From contig CM036758.1 of assembly GCA_020796225.1 (NCBI GenBank), positions 31,155,647 through 31,219,646 of the forward strand: 64,000 nt of DNA, given 5' to 3'. Each line of letters starts with the position of its first letter. Positions within the stretch are counted from its first letter, which is position 1. A program made the translations under genes and the position numbers. Positions 1 through 9,614 of this stretch are shown piece by piece. The DNA is from Arion vulgaris (Eukaryota > Mollusca > Gastropoda > Stylommatophora > Arionidae). The notes beneath the pieces were generated by a model. That model had not been told where the DNA came from and made no database searches. It saw only the letters and a program-made list of their open reading frames with translations.

Positions 1-61
1 AGAGGAAGTCTCATGGATATCATGGTTTTGTGGTCTGAGAGGGAATGAGTTTTTTTGTGAA
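1..61 (+). CDS. CSNK2B: CK2 beta subunit, first visible exon (residues ~5-24)
   Basis: This exon encodes the N-terminal part of the regulatory beta subunit of protein kinase CK2. The beta dimer holds two catalytic alpha subunits and shapes substrate choice in nucleus and cytoplasm. From base 2 the reading is [20 protein letters not shown], essentially identical to animal CK2 beta residues 5-24. A perfect GTAAGT donor follows at 62, in phase 0. The exon is cut by the window edge, so the start codon and the autophosphorylated serines near residues 2-4 are outside. With the downstream exons (5080, 9615, 12073, 13004, 16722) it gives a protein of about 221 residues, against about 215 in human. 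All coding exons inside the window are intact. Identification is very secure. Confidence 0.97.
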
Positions 62-139
62 GTAAGTTCTGTAAATGGGAGATTGCGTTTTGTTTGCTGT
101 GGCATTGTGTTTTTGATTTTCTGTGTTTTTTTTGTGAGC
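62..139 (+). other. start of CSNK2B intron 1
   Basis: T-rich intron sequence before the first nested SINE. No other signal is visible. Confidence 0.6.
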
Positions 140-676
140 CTCAGTAGTGTAGTTGTTAATCTTATTCTTCTTCTTTGCATTTGTCCTTTCAACCAATTTT
201 AATCACTCTTTGTGATATGCTTGATCTTTGCCACGAATGTGTATCGTTGACATTGGTTTGGTAGGCCCTTAAAGCATAGACTTCTACACGTTTAGGACAC
301 ATGCAACCGATTTCAGCCAAACCTCCTTTGTCACCTCTTACAACATTCGTGGCAGGTAACAGTGGCTCTATTCTTTACACCCCAAATTTGGGTCCCAGTA
401 ACCACTCAGGCGTAGTTGTTAGTGAACTCGCTTCTTATCCTAGTGGTCCGGGTTCAATTCCACAGTGGGCATGGAATATTTTTCAGACCGAAATGGATCT
501 CGGGTCAATCCAGCCTCAATTGGGTACCAGGAAAAAGCACTGGGAAGTAAAGGTGGCTAACGTGATGTTGACCATATCACCCAGTGTGTGCCAACAGCCA
601 ATGAAAAATATGGGCCTAACACTGTATAACCCAATAATACTTTGATGTATGAAAAATGGTTCCTTTACGTTTTTTT
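140..676 (+). mobile_element. SINE-T1 copy (tRNA-headed SINE) split by SINE-A
   Basis: The tRNA-like head has a B-box-like GGTTCAATTCC near 450 and is followed by a body containing CAATTGGGTACCAGG and a T-rich tail near 665-676. The same unit recurs at 27546, 28608, 52359 and 60640, and as fragments elsewhere. Its first 19 bases (140-158) are separated from the rest (412 on) by the SINE-A insertion. Pol III-type SINE, no coding capacity. Confidence 0.8.
159..411 (-). mobile_element. SINE-A copy nested in SINE-T1
   Basis: Full-length 253-bp member of the SINE-A family, with its GAAGAAG-type tail at the left and its 5' end (GAGTGGTTACTGGG) at the right. It is flanked by an exact 10-bp target-site duplication GTAGTTGTTA at 149-158 and 412-421. 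The duplication lies inside the SINE-T1 head, so SINE-A arrived later. Confidence 0.85.
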
Positions 677-837
677 TACTTTATTGTGTGTTTTTTATTG
701 TCCATAATATTGCGTTTTTGATTGTCTGTAGTGTCAGTATATTTACTTGATCAATCCTCTTCTACCTTGGAGTGTAGAGGCATGCCAGATGGACCGCCAG
801 ACATCTCTATCAACTTTTTATTCCAGTCCTTCAGATG
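677..837. other. intron sequence, nothing recognised
   Basis: AT-rich CSNK2B intron 1 sequence. I see no repeat match inside the window and no coding signal. Confidence 0.4.
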
Positions 838-1010
838 TTTTCCCTAGGAAAGCTCACCCTAGTAAATCAAAAGCTGGCTGAAAACAGGTGGACGGGCCTA
901 GTCACCATGGGCGCATAATCGTTCAACGTAGATCACTGCGCTCTTGTCAAAGGACCAATTATATATCACAAAAAGAATGATAAAATTGACCGTGAAGAAC
1001 GATTGAAAAG
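838..1010 (+). mobile_element. RET-D, 5'-truncated copy
   Basis: It matches the last ~170 bases of RET-D2 (8375-8546): the CTCACCCTAGTAAATC block, the ATATATCACAA..GAATGATAAAATTG block and an AACGATTGA(A/G)n tail. Loss of the 5' part is typical of retroposons copied by LINE machinery. Confidence 0.7.
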
Positions 1011-1054
1011 AAAAGAAGATGTTGACTTCATAGTGCATTGTGGGTTGTCCTGGA

Positions 1055-2990
1055 GGTCTGGATCCTTTGCTCTTGGCCTCCCATATTTGTCAGGGGGTGG
1101 GGGCTTTCTCTCCCATTCTGCATATCGTCTTCAAACCATCACAATTTTCCTCAAGAGACTCGCATGAATCTATTGTCCTGGACATGCAGGTGTTCATGGT
1201 AACAAGAGAGCGGACAGGCTTGCATCGGAAGCATTGATTGTTGGGGACTTAGGATGGATAAGGGGGATATCTTCTGTCTCGTGGCGACCTGCTTTTAAAT
1301 GACACCAAAATTTATGTTGAATCAATCCAGCTATGTAATAAGTTTGGAATTACACTTTGTACAAATAGAGCTGGATGCTTGAGGGGCAGAGAGAGAGTGT
1401 GTTTAACCAGCGAGCCACAGAAACCATCAGTTTTGCTTACCCTTCGATGTCCGCTGGGTGAGCAACTATGGTTCTGCCTGGAGTGCTGTGATGTCAGTTC
1501 TTCTTCTTCTTCTTCTTCGATCGTTCTAGGCCTGTTTTAATCATTCTCATTGTGATATATAAACAGCCAAACATCCGACGTAATGTCGTGCACCAGCCTT
1601 CAGCACCTATTGGAGCCCAGTTGCTTATCCTTCGGTGGGGTGTTCGTTTCAGCCAGCTTTTGATTTACTAGGGTGAGCTTTCCCTAGGGTACGATCAGCT
1701 TTGCCATATTTTTGGGCTTTGTGATCTACGCCGGGACAGTGAGTTACGCTGTTTATGCCCGTTCTGACTGAGAAATATTTCTCGGGGCTTGTAAGCTTAT
1801 CCTCGGACGGCGTCTTACTCGTATAAGACACCGTGTAAAGTATCGGCCTTCGCCAATGTTCAGACCCGAACTTCCTGTTTGATCCGTACATTGTCGGCCT
1901 TGCTTTACCGTACATTTTTAGTTTGATCCGGAGAAGGAACATTCTCAGCCTTTTCTAGACGCGTATCGGTGCGTGGCAATTTGCAATTAACCTCGAAAGC
2001 ACTGGCATGGGGCCGAGTACAACAATGTAGAGGGTCGTTTCAGTCGGCACTATCAGCGTAACTGAGGATTTTGCGCTCGCCGCCATCACCCGCCCCAGTT
2101 ATTCCGGGGATGTTAGTTACGACTGGAATCAAACCTTGCCCGGTTGCCCCAAGGCTGGCAGTTCCGTTAGGCATCACCAACCTCGGTTCTTCTGGGGATG
2201 TTAATTTTAATCGCACAGTACCTTGCACGGTTTTCCAGGGCGGGTAGTTTCGTTATGCACTAAACGCAACTTGTTCTTTTGCGCTTGGCAAACCTTGCCC
2301 AGTACATGTATCTGCACCAGGCTACCAATGCGGGTCAGCTGCAATCTTCTCTCGCACCAACACGAGGGTAGACTTTTATTCGTTACGGTCCTGTCTTATT
2401 TATTCTTGCCGACGGGCTGGCAATGTTGCCCCCTCCTCAGGGCTTCGAGCTTCGCCCTACGTGGGCATACGTTTGGTCACTGGATGCACCTCTCATCCAT
2501 GTCTGAGACGTTTCGTTGCTGTTTCTTTGCGTTCAGGGACTTGGGCAATATCTTGTTGGACATCGGTCAGGAGATTTGTGCATTTTATTTGTATGTATCT
2601 TTATCGTATTTCCGTAATTGCACTGCTACCACTACCAGTAGTTTCCTCTCCCGATCCCTGCCCCTCTTAGCCAGACCAGAACCAGAGTCTGTTTCCAGGG
2701 TCACCGCGTGGAGGTTAGGGGCAGGGTCTTGTTGCAGCGCCCCTCGCTAACCCTGGCTCATGTTACCACTATGACCTCATGAGCCTTTTTGACCCTGATG
2801 TCAGTTCAATAACCATCATGAGTATGACTTCCACTTGAGTTTCTATGGTCTAGGTTTTAAGACCATTACGTATTGCCCTGGCTGAAGCTTTGTCCCTCTT
2901 TGTCACTTGGGCCGCTTTTCTTAGATAACTCATTTCTGAGGTTTGAAGCTGGCTTTCATGGTTTATGGTCATCTTCCTTTTCTACTATTT
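1055..2990 (+). mobile_element. LINE fragment with RNase H, interrupted by RET-D1
   Basis: The broken reading around 1170-1250 resembles the LINE RNase H block (HG..GNKRADRLASEA-like). A 3' tail follows that recurs at 24640, 41150 and 56430. The fragment resumes after RET-D1 at 2808. Several stops and shifts; a pseudogene of an I-type non-LTR element. Confidence 0.65.
1501..2795 (-). mobile_element. RET-D1, long non-coding retroposon
   Basis: 1295-bp element in reverse orientation with its (GAA)n tail at the left. It is an inverted homologue of RET-D2 over nearly its whole length. An exact 12-bp target-site duplication TGATGTCAGTTC lies at 1489-1500 and 2796-2807, inside a LINE fragment. The element starts with GGGTCAAA and ends in a purine simple repeat. 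Open frames on either strand (for example 2223-2750) are not conserved in frame among copies, so it is probably non-coding. Confidence 0.85.
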
Positions 2991-3039
2991 TTATTTTACT
3001 GAGAAATTGTCAATTTATGTCCTAGAATAGTCTTCCAGC

Positions 3040-3450
3040 CGCTGCTTTTCGATTAGTCAACTCTGTTGAAATGCCTCCCATCCAATCTATTACAGCTCAA
3101 AGATATTTGAACAGTTAGATGTGTTAGAACATCCTGGACAGAGAAAAGAATAACAGACATCCTTCAAGACCTGCATATTGAGCATTGGCTCATAAATAAC
3201 ATGTACCAAAAGATGAAATATTTTTGCCATGTTTAACATCCCAGTGTTTTGTAGAGAATGGTAATGAAAGGCATGGTTCCTGGAGTCTGAGGCGGGGGAC
3301 GACCAAGACGAAGGTGGCAGCAGAACATCAAAGAAACCTTGAACATGATGATGGAAGATGCGGGAGAACTTGTTAGAGACAAGAGTTTTTCATTCCATCT
3401 GTGATGAAAGCAACTTTCCTGAAGGGACATGCTACTACTTGATACTTAAG
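3040..3450 (+). mobile_element. LINE 3' coding end (pseudogene)
   Basis: The translation shows a GRPR(R)RW-like basic motif near 3295-3320, then a helical tail with stops and shifts. This matches the C-terminal tail found after the reverse transcriptase in many animal LINEs. Confidence 0.6.
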
Positions 3451-3459
3451 ATGTGTTTC

Positions 3460-4080
3460 AGAGCGTGTTGTCCGATCTTAATCTGATGTTTCCTCTCCCG
3501 TCTTGAAATCGCCAAAATTATTTTTGTTTTGGGAATACTACTGGTCACCCCTCTCTTCTTGAGCTCTTCATTCTTCTTCAATGATGCAGCGGCACTTACT
3601 CTTGCCTTCTGTCCAATGCTATGTAGTGATATCTACATGTGTTTGTAAGTTGTTCTTTTTGTTCCATATAATGTGTTCCATTTATCTGGGCTTGGAGGAT
3701 CTTCCTGACATAATCTAGCGTTTGGCACCTGAACAGGTATTGATGAACAGTTTCATGATGATATGCACACAGCTAGCACTCTGGAGTGTGTTGTGGTTGA
3801 ATTCTGTTCATGTGGCTAGTTGTGGTTGTTGTGCAGGTTCCACTGATCTCTCGTAATTTTTCCTCCTGAATGAACCGAAAAAGCCCATGCACATTATTGC
3901 CTTTGAATGACTGCACCATATGTGTAACTACCCACATCTGTTTTATTGACATTGTCAGTCAAGAGGATGTTAGTTAATAATGGATTCTTTTGTTCAATTT
4001 ATTTGTAATAGTTAAATGAGTTGAGAGTGGTGGCATCAGGTGTTTGTAAAGTAATTGGTTGAATCAAGAATTTGTTGAGT
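3460..4080 (+). repeat. dispersed LINE-derived repeat shared with 10640-10960
   Basis: The block from about 3640 to 3900 (TGTGTTGTGGTTGAATTCTG and its surroundings) recurs at about 10700-10900. No usable reading frame. The rest of the interval is unassigned AT-rich intron. Confidence 0.45.
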
Positions 4081-4086
4081 TATTAC

Positions 4087-4440
4087 TTACTTATATATTC
4101 CTCTCCTCGTGGAGCATAGGAACAGTTGTTTGCCACTTTTTCTGGTTGTTTTCTTTATGGTTTCCCAGGAAAGTCGTAGAGCACCCTTCAGTTTCTCAAG
4201 AAAACTTTGTCTCCAGATCCGTTTAGGACATCCTCTTTTCCATTTTCTTTGCGGGTTCCACTCAAGTGCTTGTCTAGTGACATTCGACCGTGTCTTCCTT
4301 AGTGTATGTCCGACCCATTGCCATTTTCTCTTATTAACCTGGTTCTTCATGGGTTCCTGTCCGGTTCTTATCCACAGGTCTGTGTTTGCAACTATCATAC
4401 CATCTCAGTCTGAGAATCCACCGAAGACATAAGTTGAGAC
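4087..4440 (-). mobile_element. LINE 3' coding end (RTE-like)
   Basis: The reverse strand reads QWVGHTLRKTRSNVTRQALEW followed by a basic stretch and LCSTRRG. This is the typical C-terminal tail of RTE/BovB-like non-LTR retrotransposons. Related ends occur at 5590, 6812, 11430, 28130, 41581, 51000 and 55870. Confidence 0.75.
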
Positions 4441-4497
4441 GTCTGAATCTTATTTGTATTATTCAACTTGGTGGTTGAGCGATTAACTTAAAGATTT

Positions 4498-5030
4498 ATG
4501 ATCATTCATTCAGAAACAGCCCAGAAAAATTATGTGGAGAAAAACAAAGGATACAACCCAGAGCACGGCAGGATATTATACTTTAAACAGAAAAACCTCT
4601 TGACCACAATCTTCAGACTTAGAATGGGACATTATGGTCTCAGAGCACACCTCCATAGAGTGAGTCTCAGGGACTTGGCTGCCTGCACATGTGGAGCACC
4701 GAAGTAGTCCCTGAAGCATATCCTGCAAGAGCCAACAGAAACAACCCTTCAGAACAAATTATGTGGGACCGGTGAAGACTTTAGGTACACCTCCATAGAA
4801 TGGGTCTCAGGAACTTAGCTACCGGCATCTTGGAGTACCAAAGCAGCCCACAGAGTGCTTCCTGCAAGACTGCCCCAACCTGAGCAGCGTGAGAATGGAA
4901 ATCTGGCCAACAGGAGCAATCCTTAAAGAACAAACTATGGGTGCCGGTGAAGACCTCGAACGCACCACCCAGTTTATGACACATACCAGAATAGTCATAT
5001 AGCAGAAGTTGATCACAGAAGAAGAAGAAT
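4498..5030 (+). mobile_element. LINE tail, second family
   Basis: The frame at 4610-4705 reads FRLRMGHYGLRAHLHRV..LAACTCGAPK, the end of a LINE polyprotein just after RNase H. Degenerate tandem-like duplicates of the same end follow up to a GAAGAAGAA tail near 5025. It ends 50 bp upstream of CSNK2B exon 2. Confidence 0.6.
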
Positions 5031-5079
5031 CATTCAGATTTGATGTTTGATACTTGTTTGTTTAAACTTATGTTTACAG

Positions 5080-5182
5080 GTAGATGAAGACTACATCCAA
5101 GACAAATTCAACTTGACCGGCCTCAACGAGCAGGTGCCACACTATAGACAAGCTCTTGATATGATTCTGGACTTAGAACCAG
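5080..5182 (+). CDS. CSNK2B: CK2 beta exon 2 (residues ~25-58)
   Basis: The acceptor TGTTTACAG precedes 5080 and a GTCAGT donor follows 5182. The 103-bp exon encodes 34 residues beginning [18 protein letters not shown] and ending ILDLEP, plus the first base of the next codon (phase 1). It carries the start of the acidic loop (about residues 55-64), which in the family binds polyamines and restrains activity. Nearly identical to other animals. It lies between the inverted repeats RET-D1 and RET-D2. Confidence 0.98.
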
Positions 5183-5224
5183 GTCAGTGCACATTTACCT
5201 ATACTACTTTATGAAAGTCCAAAT

Positions 5225-5350
5225 CATTAAACACCTCTGAGGTAGGAGAAAGCACACCTGTATGGAGGCTGACACTGGTAATAAGGAAAGCAGGCCTTCG
5301 TACAAAAATGAGTCAAAAGTGCCCATACCAGGCGCACTGACTACGTTCAA
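5225..5350 (+). repeat. dispersed repeat E
   Basis: It shares ACCTCTGA, GGCACACCTGTATGG-like and AAGCAGGCCTTC blocks with a tandem pair at 21725-22030 and a reversed piece at 15285-15380. No coding potential; origin unknown. Confidence 0.5.
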
Positions 5351-5479
5351 ATTCATAGCGGGGAGCCAAGAAGATTAAACAGTCAATATACAATAAACAG
5401 AAAAACACATGTTGTCAACCCCTTATCAGTCCAAGCTATTAGATGTACACATATTCCAGTTGACCACTAACTACTTTGG

Positions 5480-5940
5480 AATTATACAAGTTGAAGTTTG
5501 AAAACAATGGAAGAAGAAAAATATTAAGAAGGTTAAATAGAGTAAGCAAATACTACAAGAAAAGTAGTGAATGCATTTCAAAATAGATGTATCGAAAAAT
5601 AATGAATATAAAATGGAGCAATTCAGAAGTGATGAAATCAAGAGACATGTCTGGTCAACCACTAGTGACAACTGTTATAAGAAAGAGAAGATGGAGATAT
5701 GTTGGACACACCTTGAGGAGAAATGATCAACTAATATCAAAGCAGGCATTGAAGTGGGATGCAAAGGGTTCAAGAAAGAGAGGTTGACCTAGGGAGACCC
5801 TGAAGCGAACTTTGCTGAGAGAGGCAGAAAATATCGGTCTCAGTTCCATGGAGGAGATTTGAGCGAGTTGCCCAGGATAGAGCGGTATGGAGAAATTACT
5901 TGCAGGCACTATGTAACGTATACGAGAGGAATTATTATTT
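5480..5940 (+). mobile_element. RTE-like LINE 3' coding end
   Basis: It reads RKRRWRYVGHTLRRNDQLIS then KQALKWDAKGSRKRG, followed by frameshifts into the tail near 5930 (GAGGAATTATTATTTAAG). Close copies are at 41480-41935 and 50890-51330; a reverse-oriented upstream piece is at 15480-15890. Confidence 0.8.
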
Positions 5941-5969
5941 AAGTACTACAATAGGCAATATGGTGTATG

Positions 5970-6530
5970 CATAGGATTGATTGGTTACTGAACCGGCGTC
6001 ACAGCACTGGACAGACCCATAGATGTTCAGTCTCCCCCAACAGATGTCAAAGGGTATACTGATGGTTCCTGTGGCTTGCTGATTAAACACACTTCTCTCT
6101 CTGTCCCTCAAGTATCCAGCTCTAGTTGTACAACATGTAATTTTAAACTCTTTAAATCACTGAAATAGTAATTGTCAATTTTAGAGCACTCATCCAACAG
6201 TAGAGCGCCAAGAGACCAAAGAATATCCCTCTTACTTACCCTAAACTCTCCACCAATTGATGCAAACCTGACCGCTTCCCGTCCCGATCTCCCCACGCAT
6301 GTCCAGGACACTAGATCCATGTGAGTCTGGTATAGATGCCATTCACTCATACCACAACTTGCCATCATCTGGATCTTCCGAAGCATCAACTGAGTAAAAA
6401 ACAACAGCCCCAGTAAACCTGAGTCCAAGAGAGCCAATGGAGGGCAGCAGTGTAGGATTGATTGATAGAACATGATTTGCATCTCAGAGCGGGAGTTTGT
6501 TGTGCCGGTTAGCCGCCTACACACCTGTAG
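5970..6530 (-). mobile_element. LINE fragment with RNase H (I-type), broken
   Basis: Reverse-strand reading of a 138-codon frame shows ..GMSEWHLYQTHMDL..VRFASIGGEFRVSKRDILW and a tail LKLHVVQLELDT. These match blocks of the RNase H-carrying LINE family seen at 1055, 34430, 41150 and 56150. Confidence 0.65.
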
Positions 6531-6559
6531 GCCAGCAGATCCAGTTTCTGCATACTTTT

Positions 6560-6790
6560 TCTATTAGGGTTCACCTCCCATCGTATGACAGACAGCAAAA
6601 AAACCTGACATAGGGAGTCCATCCCCCAGATGAGCCATTGTCCCGTTAGTCTTTTACCTCATGATCAAAGGTTCTCAGTCTACACTGCTGGGAGGTGGGG
6701 TTGGCTTATGTGTTCTACAGCGCCCATGTGTTTCCGGGGCTTACAGGGGGAGGCACAATTTTGTACTTTTAGCCCTTCCTAAGAAAGACT
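6560..6790. repeat. dispersed repeat F
   Basis: The ACT(G)CTGGGAGGTG and CCTTCCTAAGAAAGACTAGC blocks are repeated at 30545-30690. No frame; origin unknown, possibly a LINE 3' UTR. Confidence 0.4.
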
Positions 6791-8660
6791 AGCAGAGCCC
6801 AACTCTGCTGGATGCAGAGCCAGGCACAGAGCACACCGAGATGGTTTGATAAGAATACGAACGAGGAACTCAGAGAAAGAACTAAGCAGATACCAGTGAA
6901 GAATGAGTTAAGGAAGAGGCAATGGATAGGACACACATTGAGAAGATCCACCACAAGCATTGCAAGACAGGCACTGTTTTGGGACCCGCTGGGAAAAGAA
7001 GTAGGGAATGCCTAGACATACCTGGAGAAAAGAGCTGAAGGCTGATATTAAAAGGATAGGTAAAACATGGAAAGAATTGGAAGGGATGGCAAAAGAGAGG
7101 AAGAGCTGGAAGAAGTTTGTTGAAGACCTCTGATCCGTTGGGAGTGGGGTCAAAGGCTCATGGCGGCAGCATGGGCCAGGGTTAGCGAAGGCGCCTAACC
7201 AAGACCCTGCCCCTACCTCCACGTGGTGACCCTGGAAACAGACTTTGGTTCTGGTCTGGCAAATGGGGGCAGGGATCGGGGAGAACTACTGGTAGTGGTA
7301 GCAGTGCAAGAACGAAGAAAATGCACGAATCTCCTGGCCGACGTTCAACCAAATATTGCTGAAGATCTCGAATGCAAAGAAACAACAGCGAAACGTTTCT
7401 GACATAAGCCCCACTCTCCCGGAGTAAGGGCCGAACATAAATCGCCATGTCTGGAGCATAAGACTCCATACACAAACTCGACGTGTAAGTCAAAGGTCCT
7501 GCCACAAATTACCAGTTTCTCTGTTGATGGGGAAACTTGAGAGGTGCATTCAGTGAGAAACGCGTGCCACGTGGGACGAAGCTTGAAGCCCTGAGGAGGG
7601 GCAAACATTGCCAGCTCGTGGGCAAGAATAAATGTCAGAGCGTAACGAATAAAAGTCTATCCTCGTGTCGTCGAGGAAGATTGCAGCTGACTCCGCATCG
7701 GTGGCATGGTTTGCAGAGCGCAAAACAAAAAGTTGCATTTTAGTGCATAACGAAACTACCCGCCATGGGAAAACCGTGCAAGGTACTGTTGCGATAACAA
7801 TTAACATCCCTGAAGAACTGAGGTGGGTGATGCCTAACGGAACTGCCAGCCGTGGGACAACCGGGCAAGGTACTATTGCAGTCACAACTAACATCCCCGG
7901 AAGAACTGGGGCGGGTGATGGTGGTGAGTGTAAAATCCTCAGTTGTATTGCTAGCGCCGATTGAAACGACCCTCTACATTGTTTGTGCCTGGCCCCAGGC
8001 CGGTGGCTTCCGAGGTTAACTGCAAATTGTCACGTACCAACGCGCGTCTAGAAAAGGCTGAGAATGTTCCTACTCGGGATCAAACTCAAAAGTGAATGGT
8101 AAAGAAAGGTAGACAATGTAAAGATCGGACAGGCTGTCCGGTCGACATTGGCGAAGGCCGATACTTTACACTGTGTTTTATACGAGTACGACGCTGACCG
8201 AGGACAAGCTTATACGCCCCGAGAAATGTTTCTAATCCGGAACGACCTCACAGTCAGAAAGGGCATAATAGCGTAACTCACTGTCTTGGCGTAGATCACA
8301 AAGCCCAAATATACGGCAAAGCTGATCGAAAAGGCGTAGATCCGGGCCGATATAGTCGGCAGAAAGGATCGTACCCTAGGGAAAGTTCACCCTAGTAAAT
8401 CAAAAGCTGGCTGAAACCAGACGGGCGGGCTTAGTCACCATAGGTGCACAATCGACCGACTAGATCACCCCATTCTTGCCAGTGGACCAATTATACATCA
8501 CAATAAGAATGATAAAATTGGCAGTGAAGAACGATCGAGAGAGAGAGATCCGTTGGGAGTTGAAAGGTGAAGATGAAGTGGTGTTGTGTAGACTGTGTGT
8601 TGTGTAGACTGGATGATGTTTGTTGTGTAGAATGGATGATGTCATGTTTGTTGTGTGTTG
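6790..8660 (+). mobile_element. RTE-like LINE 3' end split by RET-D2
   Basis: The frame from 6812 reads KRQWIGHTLRRSTTSIARQA, then (shifted) ..WKELEGMAKERKSWKKFVEDL and a stop near 7130. The 3' UTR is cut by RET-D2 at 7146 and resumes at 8561 with a short TGTTGTGTAGA-type repeat. Confidence 0.75.
7146..8546 (+). mobile_element. RET-D2, longest copy of the retroposon
   Basis: 1401-bp element starting GGGGTCAAAGG and ending AACGATCGAGAGAGAGA. An exact 14-bp target-site duplication GATCCGTTGGGAGT lies at 7132-7145 and 8547-8560, inside a LINE 3' end. It contains an internal ~70-bp direct repeat (about 7745-7925: CAAGGTACTRTTGC..ACTAACATCCC blocks). No frame is shared intact with RET-D1 or RET-D3. 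Its last ~175 bases resemble the 3' body of SINE-A and SINE-B. Confidence 0.88.
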
Positions 8661-8738
8661 TACCCACTAGATAGTATCAATTATTTGTGTACGGCATAGA
8701 CATGTAAACATTGATGGTGTCCCTAATCCCTGACCCAG

Positions 8739-8848
8739 AAGAAGATGAAGATAACATTGAGGGAGAAATGGTAGAACAAGCCGCAGAAATGGTCTATGGC
8801 CTCATTCACATGAGATTCGTTCTCACCAACAATGGAATTATCAAAATG
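8739..8848 (+). CDS. CSNK2B: CK2 beta alternative exon 3a (divergent duplicate)
   Basis: The acceptor CCCTGACCCAG and donor GTAACT flank 110 bp that enter in phase 1 and leave in phase 0, exactly as exon 3b does. The product begins EEDEDNIEGEM and continues VEQAAEMVYGLIHMRFVLTN, ending NGIIKM (37 residues against 39 in 3b). Over the last 25 residues 17 are identical to 3b, while almost every shared residue with a free third position uses a different codon. That means an old duplicate kept by selection on the protein. It replaces the second half of the acidic loop with a more acidic, shorter version lacking the NPNQSD stretch. Including both exons would keep frame but duplicate the helix, so mutually exclusive use is inferred. 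Fusion to the upstream in-frame ATG at 8714 is also possible. Confidence 0.82.
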
Positions 8849-8999
8849 GTAACTTGCCAGCTTGGCCTTACATGGTTAAAGTTTATTTTTAGAATTCTCA
8901 TTTTTTTTAGCATTTGTTTGTTTTGGGTTTTATTATTCACATTGAATTATTTTTGTTGGTTTTTTGAGAAAAAGTGTCATTTTAAATTGTAAATCTTTG

Positions 9000-9245
9000 T
9001 TGAGGTTCTCTGTGGCTGAGGGGTTACGCCTTTGCCGTGATTCTGAAAGTCTTGGGTTTGAATTTAGACAGCGTTATTCTGTTTAGGAATGGGGTTTTTT
9101 CCAGAGATATAGAGTTAGTGCTTTGTGCAATACCCTCGGCAGGTGGTGTGCCATTTCTGCAGATTGCGATCGAGCCATCTGGGGTAAAACCCAGTGCAAT
9201 GCAGTCAATCCTTTGACTTTAGATGTCTTTAATTCCTCTGTTGGA
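9000..9245 (+). mobile_element. SINE-T2 copy (tRNA-headed)
   Basis: The head TCTGTGGCTGAGGGGTTACG (A-box-like) with GGGTTTGAATTTAG (B-box-like) is followed by a body with CTTTGTGCAATAC and GTGCAATGCAGTCAATCCTTT. It matches 52637-52880 along its length. Confidence 0.7.
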
Positions 9246-9259
9246 GTGGAATTTTTTTT

Positions 9260-9415
9260 CAAACCGCAATGACTTTCAGGTTGACTCAGCCTCAATTGGG
9301 TACCAGAGTAACACTGGGAAGATAAGGTGGACGGTGTGATATTAATCACATCATCCATCGTGTGCCGATAGTCAAAGAAAAATACGAGGACTAAATACCT
9401 TATACCTCATGGTAT
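9260..9415 (+). mobile_element. SINE-T1, 3' half
   Basis: It contains GACTCAGCCTCAATTGGGTA, CGTGTGCCGATAGTCAAAG and CATGGTATTGTAG, the SINE-T1 body without its tRNA-like head. Confidence 0.7.
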
Positions 9416-9614
9416 TGTAGGTGTATTAATTGCTTTTAAGTTACATATATTTTTTTTTTAAAAAAAGACCAACATTTAGTTCAATTTTATCAAGAAAGTT
9501 GAGGCTACAAAAATCTTAAATTATACAAATTCTGGGGAGCCATGGTCTGATTTGGTTGTCGGTTTGCCACTCTGGCAAGTCACATGAAAGTTGAAAGGTC
9601 ATTTTATTACACAG

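Noticed and set aside
2223..2750. 175-codon frame in RET-D1 and partly similar frames in RET-D2
   Set aside because: The shared stretch (RVVSLCTK) soon shifts frame between copies, so there is no protein-level constraint.
8714..8738. Exon 3a as a first exon starting at ATG 8714
   Set aside because: The frame is open (MVSLIPDP..), but a proper acceptor with matching phase exists at 8738; internal exon use is simpler. Not excluded.
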